Source: Bacteroidota bacterium (lineage in GTDB: Bacteria; Bacteroidota; Bacteroidia; Flavobacteriales; Weeksellaceae). Taken from it: 6,497 nucleotides of DNA. Position numbers and translations under genes: made by a program. The stretch spans positions 1-6,497 of the forward strand of contig JAFAAJ010000323.1 of the NCBI GenBank assembly GCA_023426625.1, written 5' to 3'. Below the pieces are notes generated by a model. That model saw only the letters and a list, made by a program, of their open reading frames with translations. It did no database searches and had not been told where the DNA came from. The stretch's first letter is position 1. Each line of letters starts with the position of its first letter. Positions 1 through 6,365 of the stretch are shown piece by piece.

Positions 1-1238
1 GGTTTATCATACTTCTATCTCTATTTTCTTCAGGAATACTAAGAGTTCAGAGTCTTATAAATATAGATCTTACGCAAAAACCTCAGAAAAGAGAATCGGT
101 TGCGGGTTTTTTGCATTTTAATGATCTTGTTCCTTTGCAGAAACATATCAAAGAACTGAAGCCAAAGTTTTGGAGAGTTGGCAATGCTCTGCACAATAAA
201 GACAAACGTATTCAGCAAATAAAACTGTTACATTCTTATAATATTACACCTATTCTGGTTATTACTGATTTTTTTGCGGGTGTGGAAAATGACTGGGAAA
301 ATCCCCTTAAACATAAAAGTACTTTTTCTAAGGTAGTTAAAGATCTATATCTTGAAAATGGAAACAATGTAGTCTATGATATTTGGAATGAACCGGATTC
401 TAATCGTAAAAAAGAATTTTTCGAGACCTTTAAAATAGCTTATACTACAATAAGATCTTTGCCTGGAGGAGAAAATGCTATAATTACAGGACCTGGAACA
501 TCACGGTTTGACCAAGATTTCTTAAAAGATTTTTTAGAGTATTGCAAAAAAAATAATCTTAGGGTTGATATTCTTAACTGGCATGAAGGAGGGATTATTG
601 ATGATGTATTACAAGTTCAGAAAAATATTAAAACAGCCCAAGAATGGATAAAACAATATCCTACTGTTGGAATTAAGAAAATATATATTCCGGAAATATT
701 GTGGATCACAGAACAATTCAATCCAGCGGCGGCTTTCTCCTATTTGTATATAATCGAAAAAAATAATGTTACAGGAACCTGCAAAACCTGTTGGGATACT
801 CCTGCTGAAGATGGAGGAAATACATGTTGGAACAATTCTATGGATGGACTACTGGATCCGAGAGGAAATACTAGATCTGTTTGGTGGGCGTATAAACTTT
901 ATGCGGAAAGCCTGGATAAAAGAATGGCTATAGATAAATCGGATGAAAATTTGATGAGTTTAGCTTATTGGAACGAGCAAAATGATTTAGCTGTTGTCTT
1001 AGCAAATACATCAAAAATAGATATAGGAACTTTAAAAATAAATCTTAAAAACACCGCTAAATTTAAGGATTATAATAAATTGCAACTGTTTGAAGTTACT
1101 AATACTGCAGAGAAACCTTTAAAAGAATTGAAATTAATTTTAAATAAAAAAATATCTTTAAATAAGACAAACAGTAAAATAGTTTTAGAAGATATTAAAT
1201 ACAATAAATTATACTATTTATTGATTTCAAAAATGTAA
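1..1238 (+). CDS. Secreted GH39-like glycoside hydrolase (clan GH-A), 5'-truncated
   Basis: The reading frame is open from the first complete codon (base 3) to TAA at 1236-1238, giving at least 411 residues, so the real start lies just upstream of the window. TTG at 111 is only an internal codon. The visible N-terminus (FIILLSLFSSGILRVQS) looks like a signal-peptide core with a possible cleavage site after VQS, implying export. The body resembles a GH39 (beta/alpha)8 barrel. WNEP holds the likely acid/base Glu (bases 390-392, residue 130 from base 3). IYIPEILW holds the likely nucleophile Glu (693-695, residue 231). A CW pair (789-794) sits where the beta-8 Trp is expected. A beta-sandwich-like tail follows from about base 950. 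GH39 includes xylosidases and PslG, an endoglycosidase of the Pseudomonas Psl locus. With a glycosyltransferase four bases downstream, cleavage of the locus's own polysaccharide is a reasonable inference. The substrate is unknown, and another GH-A family is possible. Confidence 0.72.
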   Translation, partial: FIILLSLFSSGILRVQSLINIDLTQKPQKRESVAGFLHFNDLVPLQKHIKELKPKFWRVGNALHNKDKRIQQIKLLHSYNITPILVITDFFAGVENDWENPLKHKSTFSKVVKDLYLENGNNVVYDIWNEPDSNRKKEFFETFKIAYTTIRSLPGGENAIITGPGTSRFDQDFLKDFLEYCKKNNLRVDILNWHEGGIIDDVLQVQKNIKTAQEWIKQYPTVGIKKIYIPEILWITEQFNPAAAFSYLYIIEKNNVTGTCKTCWDTPAEDGGNTCWNNSMDGLLDPRGNTRSVWWAYKLYAESLDKRMAIDKSDENLMSLAYWNEQNDLAVVLANTSKIDIGTLKINLKNTAKFKDYNKLQLFEVTNTAEKPLKELKLILNKKISLNKTNSKIVLEDIKYNKLYYLLISKM

Positions 1239-1242
1239 ATAA

Positions 1243-2340
1243 TTGGCAAAAAAAGTTATAATAGTTCAGTTTGTTGAAGCATTTGGTGGCGGAGTTTATA
1301 CCTACGTAAAAGATTTATGCAATTTTTTAGCACTAAATCAATCCAGCCTATCGTGTGAAGTTCATTTGATCTACAGTCCGAACCGCGTGGAACTGGATAA
1401 AGAATTATTTCATAAAGAAATTCATCCGGATGTTTTTCTCTATGAAGTGGAAATGCAAAGGTCTGTCAGCTTTTCAAAAGACAAAAAAGTAATTCTCGAA
1501 ACCAGAGAAATACTGAAAAAAATTAAACCTGATATTATCCATCTTCATTCTGCAAAGGCAGGAGTAATTGGGCGATTAGCAGCCATTGGTATTGTTCCGA
1601 ATGATAAAGTGTTCTATTCGCCTCACGGCTTCTCGTTTGTTCAGCAAAACATTTCTTCTTTTAAAAAAAACTTTTTTAAAATCATAGAATATGCGATGCC
1701 AAAAATATTCGGGGGAACTATTGTTGCTTCCGGAAATACGGAATTTAAAATGGCAAAAAAAATTGGGAAAACTGTGCTTATACGAAATGGGGTGGATCTC
1801 GAATTACCTAAAAAAATAGTAACATCCACTTTTGATCGCCCGTTTACCGTAGGAACTATCGGACGACTTACTCCTCAAAAGAATCCAAAAGCCTTTAATG
1901 AAATTGCTGCTAAATTGCCGAACGTAAATTTTGTATGGATAGGTGATGGTGAACTGATTGACGATATAAAATCAACTAATATTCACGTGACTGGATGGGT
2001 AAGAACTAGAGAAGAACTGTTGCAAAAAATCAGTGAACTGGATGTGTATATTCAGGTTTCGTTATGGGAAGGTCTTCCGATAGCGATTCTAGAAGCGATG
2101 GCAATGCGAAAACCTTTAGTGGTGAGTAATGTAATGGGTAATAAAGATACGGTGGAAGAAAACTACAATGGTTTTGTATACAATACTATTGATGAAGCTG
2201 TAGAAAAAATTGAATATCTCTTGGATAATAATGTTGCGAAAATAATGGGTGAAAATTCTTATAAGAAAGTTTTTAAAGAATATAATAAAACTACCAGTTT
2301 CTCCGCAATGATAGAAATTTATAAGAGCGTATCATATTAA
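1243..2340 (+). CDS. Glycosyltransferase family 4 (GT-B fold)
   Basis: This is a 365-residue retaining GT-B glycosyltransferase, expected to act at the cytoplasmic face and move a nucleotide-activated sugar onto a lipid-linked glycan. The first Rossmann strand (KKVIIVQFVEAFGGG, residues 3-17) ends in a glycine-rich loop. Then come PHGFSF (127-132), RNGVD (181-185), GRLTPQKNP with the usual Arg208 and Lys213, IGDGE (233-237), and the family 4 EX7E motif, EGLPIAILE (Glu276 and Glu284, bases 2068-2094). The length is normal for the family. The start must be TTG at 1243: an in-frame TAA (1240-1242) directly precedes it, the next Met is about residue 71, and translation from TTG gives the complete N-terminal strand. 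The four-base gap after the hydrolase stop implies one transcript and perhaps translational coupling. Donor and acceptor sugars cannot be read from the sequence. Confidence 0.9.
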   Translation: MAKKVIIVQFVEAFGGGVYTYVKDLCNFLALNQSSLSCEVHLIYSPNRVELDKELFHKEIHPDVFLYEVEMQRSVSFSKDKKVILETREILKKIKPDIIHLHSAKAGVIGRLAAIGIVPNDKVFYSPHGFSFVQQNISSFKKNFFKIIEYAMPKIFGGTIVASGNTEFKMAKKIGKTVLIRNGVDLELPKKIVTSTFDRPFTVGTIGRLTPQKNPKAFNEIAAKLPNVNFVWIGDGELIDDIKSTNIHVTGWVRTREELLQKISELDVYIQVSLWEGLPIAILEAMAMRKPLVVSNVMGNKDTVEENYNGFVYNTIDEAVEKIEYLLDNNVAKIMGENSYKKVFKEYNKTTSFSAMIEIYKSVSY

Positions 2341-2360
2341 TTTTTCTGTCACTTTTTAAA

Positions 2361-2380
2361 TTTTTATATTTGCGCAAATT
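2361..2380 (+). promoter_or_regulatory. Probable sigma-A promoter of rfbC (-7 element TATATTTG)
   Basis: TATATTTG at 2365-2372 matches the Bacteroidetes -7 consensus TAnnTTTG exactly and lies 42 bases before the rfbC ATG. The -33 region is weak: only TTCTG near 2344-2348, with no clear TTTG. The 3' half of the element lies inside a perfect 12-bp palindrome, ATTTGCGCAAAT (2368-2379). The promoter call rests on motif and position; the start of transcription is inferred at about 2377-2381. Confidence 0.55.
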
Positions 2381-2414
2381 GCACAGATCATCTTAATACT
2401 GCAATAATCAATAC

Positions 2415-2960
2415 ATGAAAATCAAAAAGACTCCATTGAAAGACTGCTATATTATAGAACCGACTGTCTTTGAAGACGACAGAGGATATTTTTATGAGAA
2501 ATTCAATGAACAGAAGTTTGAAGAACTTACCGGTATGAACGGTCATTTTGTTCAGGATAATATTTCAAAATCCTGTTATGGGGTTCTTAGAGGATTGCAT
2601 TTGCAGAAAGGAGATAAAGCCCAGGCCAAATTGGTATCGTGTCTCGAAGGAAAAGTTTTGGACGTGATAGTGGATTTAAGAGAAGATTCACCAACATTCG
2701 GTAAATGGTTTTCTATGGAACTGACGGATGAAAACAAGCTTCAGCTCTATGTTCCGCGAGGATTTGGTCATGGTTTTTCAGTGTTAAGTAAAACTGCTGT
2801 ATTTTCTTATAAATGTGATAACTTTTATGATAAGGCTTCCGAAGGTGGCGTTCTGTGGAACGATCCAGATTTAAATATAGACTGGAAGCTTCCGGAAGAA
2901 GATATCATTCTTTCCGATAAAGACAGGGTTCAACCTACATTTGCTTTGAAAAATTTTTAA
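2415..2960 (+). CDS. rfbC: dTDP-4-dehydrorhamnose 3,5-epimerase (RfbC/RmlC)
   Basis: The enzyme epimerises C3 and C5 of dTDP-4-dehydro-6-deoxyglucose, the third step from glucose-1-phosphate to dTDP-L-rhamnose, in the cytosol. The 181-residue length is typical. It has the family cupin signature: EDDRGYFYEKF (20-30), FVQDNISKS (45-53), GVLRGLHLQ with the catalytic base His62, KVLDVIVDLR (80-89), YVPRGFGHGF (112-121), active-site Tyr132, and Asp170, which pairs with the catalytic His in characterised RmlC. The ATG start gives the canonical N-terminus. No rfbA, rfbB or rfbD is in the window, so they should be elsewhere in the locus or genome. No hairpin separates this gene from the phosphotransferase gene 57 bases downstream, so the two are probably cotranscribed. 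Presence of rhamnose, or a related 6-deoxy sugar, in the polymer is inferred. Confidence 0.96.
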   Translation: MKIKKTPLKDCYIIEPTVFEDDRGYFYEKFNEQKFEELTGMNGHFVQDNISKSCYGVLRGLHLQKGDKAQAKLVSCLEGKVLDVIVDLREDSPTFGKWFSMELTDENKLQLYVPRGFGHGFSVLSKTAVFSYKCDNFYDKASEGGVLWNDPDLNIDWKLPEEDIILSDKDRVQPTFALKNF

Positions 2961-3017
2961 TATATTCGAAGTCTAATAAAAACTAATATCGAATTACTTA
3001 ATTTGAACTGACATCTT

Positions 3018-4439
3018 ATGTTAAGTAAACTAGATATGCCTGATGATTGTATGTTAGTTTATTTTTTAAAACATTTATCCAAAATTTTTCTGATATTTGA
3101 TTTTATCATTATCAATTTTCTGTTTCTTTTCAGAAGGTTATATTTTTTCGAATATGATCAGCATGATTTCGCACAGGAATATAAAACTCAATTAATTCTT
3201 CTCAATGTATCATGGTTCGTTATCATTGTGATTACACAACCTTATAAAAGCCTAAAAGTTAAAGAATCGTCGCTCAACTTTAATGCGCTTACCAAAGCTT
3301 ATACTTTATTAGTATTGACTTCTATTGTTTTCATGTGGTTGGTTTTTTCAGTTGACATAAATTTCAGAAACCTTATCTTCTACTTTTTATTTGTAGGTTT
3401 TTTTATGACAACGACCAGGTTTTTGCTCTTTCTATACAGGAAAAAGTATCGGGTTAGACTTGGTCGGAAATTATATTCCTTTAATACAGTATTGATAGGC
3501 GAAAATAAATTTTCAACTTCATTACTTTCTAACAATAACCTTCGTAGGGCTTTAGGGATAAAAGGAACCTATACACCAGAAGGTTCGGATGCAAAGTACA
3601 AATATCTTGGTGGAATTAATCAGCTTTTACAGGACCTAAACAAAACTGAAATAAAAAATATTATTTTCTGTGACGACAATATAGATGTTGAACTCTATAA
3701 GCAAATTATAGAAATAGCTGAACACAAGATGATCCGTATTTATATGGTTCCGGATTTTAAGCATGCCAATTTAGGACCCAATTATCTGGATGTTGTTCAT
3801 GAAGTTCCTTTCCTTAAATTAATAAGGGAACCTCTTTCAAACCCCAATAAGCAGTTTCTGAAAAGAGCTTTTGATATTGTATTTTCACTGTTCGTTATTA
3901 TTTTTATTCTTTCCTGGCTTACACCAATAATCGCGCTGATTATTAAAATTGAAAGTAACGAATCGCCTTTTTTCACACAGCAAAGATCAGGTTTAAATAA
4001 TGTTCCTTTCAACTGCATTAAATTCAGAAGTATGCGAAAAAACAAGGAAGCGAATGTTCAGACTGTAATTAAAAACGATTCCAGAGTGACGAGATTTGGG
4101 GCTTTTATGAGAAAAACTAGTATTGATGAGTTACCGCAGTTTTTCAATGTTCTCATTGGTGATATGTCGGTTGTGGGTCCAAGACCTCATATGATTTCTC
4201 AAACAGAAATGTATTATAAGATCACAAAAAAATACATGACAAGACATATCGTAAAACCCGGAATTACAGGTTGGGCACAGGTAATGGGTTCAAGAGGAGA
4301 AATTTTTACACACAAAGATATGGAGCAAAGGATTGAAAAAGACGTTTGGTATATCCAGAACTGGTCTTTCTTTCTCGATATGAAAATTATTTTCCTAACC
4401 TTATATAATATTGTAAGAGGAGATGAACAGGCTTATTAA
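3018..4439 (+). CDS. Polyprenyl-phosphate sugar phosphotransferase (WbaP/WcaJ-type initiating transferase)
   Basis: This integral inner-membrane enzyme transfers a sugar-1-phosphate from a nucleotide sugar to undecaprenyl phosphate, the priming step of lipid-linked polysaccharide assembly. Of 473 residues, the first 140 hold four hydrophobic segments (about 23-38, 58-73, 95-112, 119-140). A soluble Rossmann-like middle region follows (about 153-265). The C-terminal bacterial sugar transferase domain begins at KRAFDI (283-288) with its hydrophobic helix (285-310). It then carries PFFTQQRSG (317-325), KFRSMR (335-340), SIDELPQFFN with the catalytic Asp370-Glu371 pair, GDMSVVGPRP (381-390) and KPGITGWAQV (413-422). 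All catalytic motifs look intact. Met7 or Met12 could be the true start; the ATG at 3018 gives the longest product. It is the last gene of the cluster, before a strong hairpin. The sugar (glucose, galactose or another) cannot be predicted. Confidence 0.93.
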   Translation: MLSKLDMPDDCMLVYFLKHLSKIFLIFDFIIINFLFLFRRLYFFEYDQHDFAQEYKTQLILLNVSWFVIIVITQPYKSLKVKESSLNFNALTKAYTLLVLTSIVFMWLVFSVDINFRNLIFYFLFVGFFMTTTRFLLFLYRKKYRVRLGRKLYSFNTVLIGENKFSTSLLSNNNLRRALGIKGTYTPEGSDAKYKYLGGINQLLQDLNKTEIKNIIFCDDNIDVELYKQIIEIAEHKMIRIYMVPDFKHANLGPNYLDVVHEVPFLKLIREPLSNPNKQFLKRAFDIVFSLFVIIFILSWLTPIIALIIKIESNESPFFTQQRSGLNNVPFNCIKFRSMRKNKEANVQTVIKNDSRVTRFGAFMRKTSIDELPQFFNVLIGDMSVVGPRPHMISQTEMYYKITKKYMTRHIVKPGITGWAQVMGSRGEIFTHKDMEQRIEKDVWYIQNWSFFLDMKIIFLTLYNIVRGDEQAY

Positions 4440-4468
4440 TGTTACAATCAAATTGTTTATAATAAATC

Positions 4469-4503
4469 TAAATAAAGAACCAAATCTCATGGTTCTTTAT
4501 TTA
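4469..4503 (+). terminator. Hairpin terminator of the polysaccharide gene cluster
   Basis: TAAATAAAGAACCA (4469-4482) pairs perfectly over 14 bp with TGGTTCTTTATTTA (4490-4503) around a 7-base loop. The T-rich stretch is the 3' arm itself, mirrored by the A-rich 5' arm, so it could work on both strands. It lies 29 bases after the phosphotransferase stop and marks the end of the cluster transcript. Confidence 0.8.
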
Positions 4504-4520
4504 TGCTTAAATTTGCACCC
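4504..4520 (+). promoter_or_regulatory. Probable sigma-A promoter of rimO (-7 element TAAATTTG)
   Basis: TAAATTTG at 4508-4515 is an exact TAnnTTTG match, 40 bases before the rimO ATG. It starts four bases after the upstream terminator stem, so the -33 region (about 4481-4491) falls within that hairpin's loop and arms. No good TTTG is seen there. Motif and position support the call; there is no direct evidence of activity. Confidence 0.55.
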
Positions 4521-4555
4521 ACAAAAATTACTAACTACTTATTATTCAATATAAA

Positions 4556-5857
4556 ATGCGTACAAAATCTGTAGGGAAGAAAAAAATCAATATTGTTACA
4601 TTAGGATGCTCTAAAAATATCTATGATTCCGAAGTCTTGATGAGCCAGCTTAAAGCCAATGGCAAAGAAGTGGTGCATGAAGACAGAGGAGATATTGTTG
4701 TGATCAATACCTGCGGATTTATTGATAATGCTAAAGAAGAATCTATCAATACAATTCTTGATTTCGTAGAAGCTAAAAACAGAGGTGAAGTAGAGAAAGT
4801 ATTTGTTACAGGATGTCTTTCGGAAAGATATAAACCGGATTTGATTAATGAAATTCCGGATGTAGATCAGTATTTCGGAACCAGAGACCTTCCAATTCTT
4901 TTAAAGCACCTTGGTGCAGATTATAAGCATGAATTGGTAGGAGAAAGACTTACGACCACTCCAAAACATTATGCTTATCTTAAAATTTCAGAAGGTTGTG
5001 ACAGACCTTGTTCTTTCTGTGCAATTCCTTTAATGAGAGGAGGACACGTATCCACACCAATAGAAAAACTGGTTTCCGAAGCTCAGAAACTGGCAAAAGC
5101 AGGAACCAAAGAATTGATTCTTATTGCACAGGATCTTACTTATTATGGTCTTGATCTTTATAAGAAACGTGCACTTGGAGACCTTTTAAAAGAACTTGTG
5201 AAAGTAGAAGGAATAGAGTGGATCCGTCTTCATTATGCTTTTCCTAGTGGTTTCCCTGAAGATGTACTGGATATCATTCGTGAAGAACCGAAAGTTTGTA
5301 ACTATATAGATATTCCGTTACAGCATATCAATTCAGATTTGTTGAAGTCCATGAAAAGAGGAACGACTCATGAAAAAACCGATGCTTTATTGGCTAAATT
5401 CAGAGAGAAAGTTCCGGATATGGCGATCAGAACTACTCTAATTGTTGGTTATCCGGGAGAAACTGAGGAAAGATTCCAGGAACTGAAAGACTGGGTGAAA
5501 GAACAGAAATTCGACAGATTAGGATGTTTCACTTACTCACATGAAGAAAATACAACGGCTTACGTATTGGAAGATGATGTTCCACAGGAAGTGAAGGAGG
5601 CAAGAGTAGAGGAGATTATGGAACTACAGTCTCAGATCTCGTGGGAAAAGAATCAGGAAAAAGTAGGAAAAATCTATAAATGTGTTTTCGATAGAAAAGA
5701 AGGTAATTATTTTATCGGTAGAACGGAATATGATTCCCCTGATGTAGATAATACGGTTTTGGTTTCAGCAGAGAATACCTATATATCGCTAGGAGATTTT
5801 GCGAATGTGAAAATCACTTCCGCCGAGGAATTTGATTTGTACGGAGAACTCGTTTAG
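4556..5857 (+). CDS. rimO: Ribosomal protein S12 (aspartate-C3)-methylthiotransferase RimO
   Basis: RimO is a cytosolic radical-SAM enzyme that adds a methylthio group to the beta carbon of a conserved aspartate of ribosomal protein S12 (Asp88 in E. coli). The 433-residue protein has the full three-part layout. The N-terminal methylthiotransferase domain carries cluster-binding Cys18 (LGCSKN), Cys53 (NTCGF) and Cys87 (TGCLSE). The radical-SAM domain carries Cys148, Cys152 and Cys155 in CDRPCSFC, followed by IPLMRGGHVS, which is typical of RimO rather than MiaB. The C-terminal TRAM domain covers about 367-433. No key residue is missing. It is a housekeeping gene set between two terminators, with a promoter of its own, so it is probably transcribed alone. 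Its base composition looks less AT-extreme than the hydrolase gene at the window's start. Confidence 0.97.
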   Translation: MRTKSVGKKKINIVTLGCSKNIYDSEVLMSQLKANGKEVVHEDRGDIVVINTCGFIDNAKEESINTILDFVEAKNRGEVEKVFVTGCLSERYKPDLINEIPDVDQYFGTRDLPILLKHLGADYKHELVGERLTTTPKHYAYLKISEGCDRPCSFCAIPLMRGGHVSTPIEKLVSEAQKLAKAGTKELILIAQDLTYYGLDLYKKRALGDLLKELVKVEGIEWIRLHYAFPSGFPEDVLDIIREEPKVCNYIDIPLQHINSDLLKSMKRGTTHEKTDALLAKFREKVPDMAIRTTLIVGYPGETEERFQELKDWVKEQKFDRLGCFTYSHEENTTAYVLEDDVPQEVKEARVEEIMELQSQISWEKNQEKVGKIYKCVFDRKEGNYFIGRTEYDSPDVDNTVLVSAENTYISLGDFANVKITSAEEFDLYGELV

Positions 5858-5872
5858 ACCAAATTAAAATAT

Positions 5873-5900
5873 AAACCAATGATTTTTTCATTGGTTTTTC
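5873..5900 (+). terminator. Intrinsic terminator after rimO
   Basis: AAACCAATGA (5873-5882) pairs perfectly over 10 bp with TCATTGGTTT (5888-5897) around a 5-base T loop, and the T-rich run TTTTTCTATTTT follows. It begins 15 bases after the rimO stop, the classic layout of a Rho-independent terminator. Confidence 0.87.
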
Positions 5901-6327
5901 TATTTTCGTTAAAACTTGGAAATTGTAATTAGTTAAATTTCTCGTAGAAGCATTGTCGAAATTCTTTTTTCTGCGGGAAAAACTAAAAGTAAAATGACCT
6001 TTAATAGAGTATGAGCAGGATTTTATTCTTTTTTTTGAATTTTCACCACTGTTAACAAGCAGGGAGATATTTTTGAATGTTACAGGTGATTTCGTAATAT
6101 TTTCATATTTTGTAACGTATTGAATTTTAATATTTTTTTGATTTTATTAAAATCTTAATATGCAATAATTAGTTAATTCTATTAACTTTTATGGCTTTTT
6201 TTTAACACTTTTTAACAATACAACATAAAATCCCTATTTATAGGAACTTACAAGTGATTTTAACTTTTTTTTAATTTAATTTTAACGTTTGTTAACATTT
6301 AAAATAGGAGTCTAATAACTTTACTTA
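5901..6327. other. Long AT-rich intergenic region without a recognisable gene
   Basis: I see no credible coding region on either strand: stops are frequent and the longest forward ATG frames are a handful of codons (for example 14 codons from the ATG near 6011). No tRNA or known RNA gene is recognisable. It contains long T and A runs and two TGTTAACA palindromes (6050-6057 and 6290-6297). A TTAAC-rich tract covers 6181-6297. An isolated TAnnTTTG match (TATTTTTG, 6068-6075) has no good -33 partner and no gene behind it. It most likely serves as the regulatory region of the downstream rlpA-like gene; an unrecognised small RNA cannot be excluded. Confidence 0.5.
6201..6297 (+). repeat. Paired TTTAACnnTTkTTAACA repeats, 80 bp apart
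   Basis: Two copies of a bipartite motif lie at 6201-6217 and 6281-6297. They agree at 14 of 17 positions and each holds two TTAAC cores 10 bp apart (6202 and 6212; 6282 and 6292). Further TTAAC cores lie at 6182 and 6260, all in the same orientation. The second copy ends 30 bases before the -7 element of the rlpA-like gene, a plausible place for a regulator. AT richness raises the odds of chance matches. Confidence 0.4.
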
Positions 6328-6335
6328 TACTTTTG
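6328..6335 (+). promoter_or_regulatory. Probable -7 promoter element of the rlpA-like gene
   Basis: TACTTTTG is an exact TAnnTTTG match lying 30 bases before the ATG at 6366. It implies transcription starting around 6341 and a leader of roughly 25 bases. No convincing TTTG -33 element is present 17-23 bases upstream, so an activator binding the repeats further upstream may help; that is inference. Confidence 0.5.
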
Positions 6336-6365
6336 CTCCGTCAAAACCAATAAATATTCAAAGTG

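Noticed and set aside
1641..1829. 62-codon open frame on the - strand inside the glycosyltransferase gene
   Set aside because: It lies wholly within a well-supported gene on the other strand and has no recognisable domain; it is a shadow frame.
2964..2994. ATTCGA/TCGAAT inverted repeat after rfbC as a terminator
   Set aside because: A 6-bp AT-rich stem with a 19-base loop and no T-run is too weak.
2998..3005. TTAATTTG as a possible promoter of the phosphotransferase gene
   Set aside because: It misses the TA of TAnnTTTG and lies only 12 bases before the ATG, which is too close for a normal leader; cotranscription with rfbC is simpler.
3797..4045. 82-codon open frame on the - strand inside the phosphotransferase gene
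   Set aside because: It overlaps the conserved catalytic domain coded on the + strand and has no independent support.
6140..6154. GATTTTA-T-TAAAATC inverted repeat as a hairpin
   Set aside because: The loop would be a single base and the arms are almost all A/T; this is expected by chance in such DNA.
6233..6244. CCTA-TTTA-TAGG mini-hairpin upstream of the rlpA-like gene
   Set aside because: A four-base stem is too short to support a structural or regulatory call.
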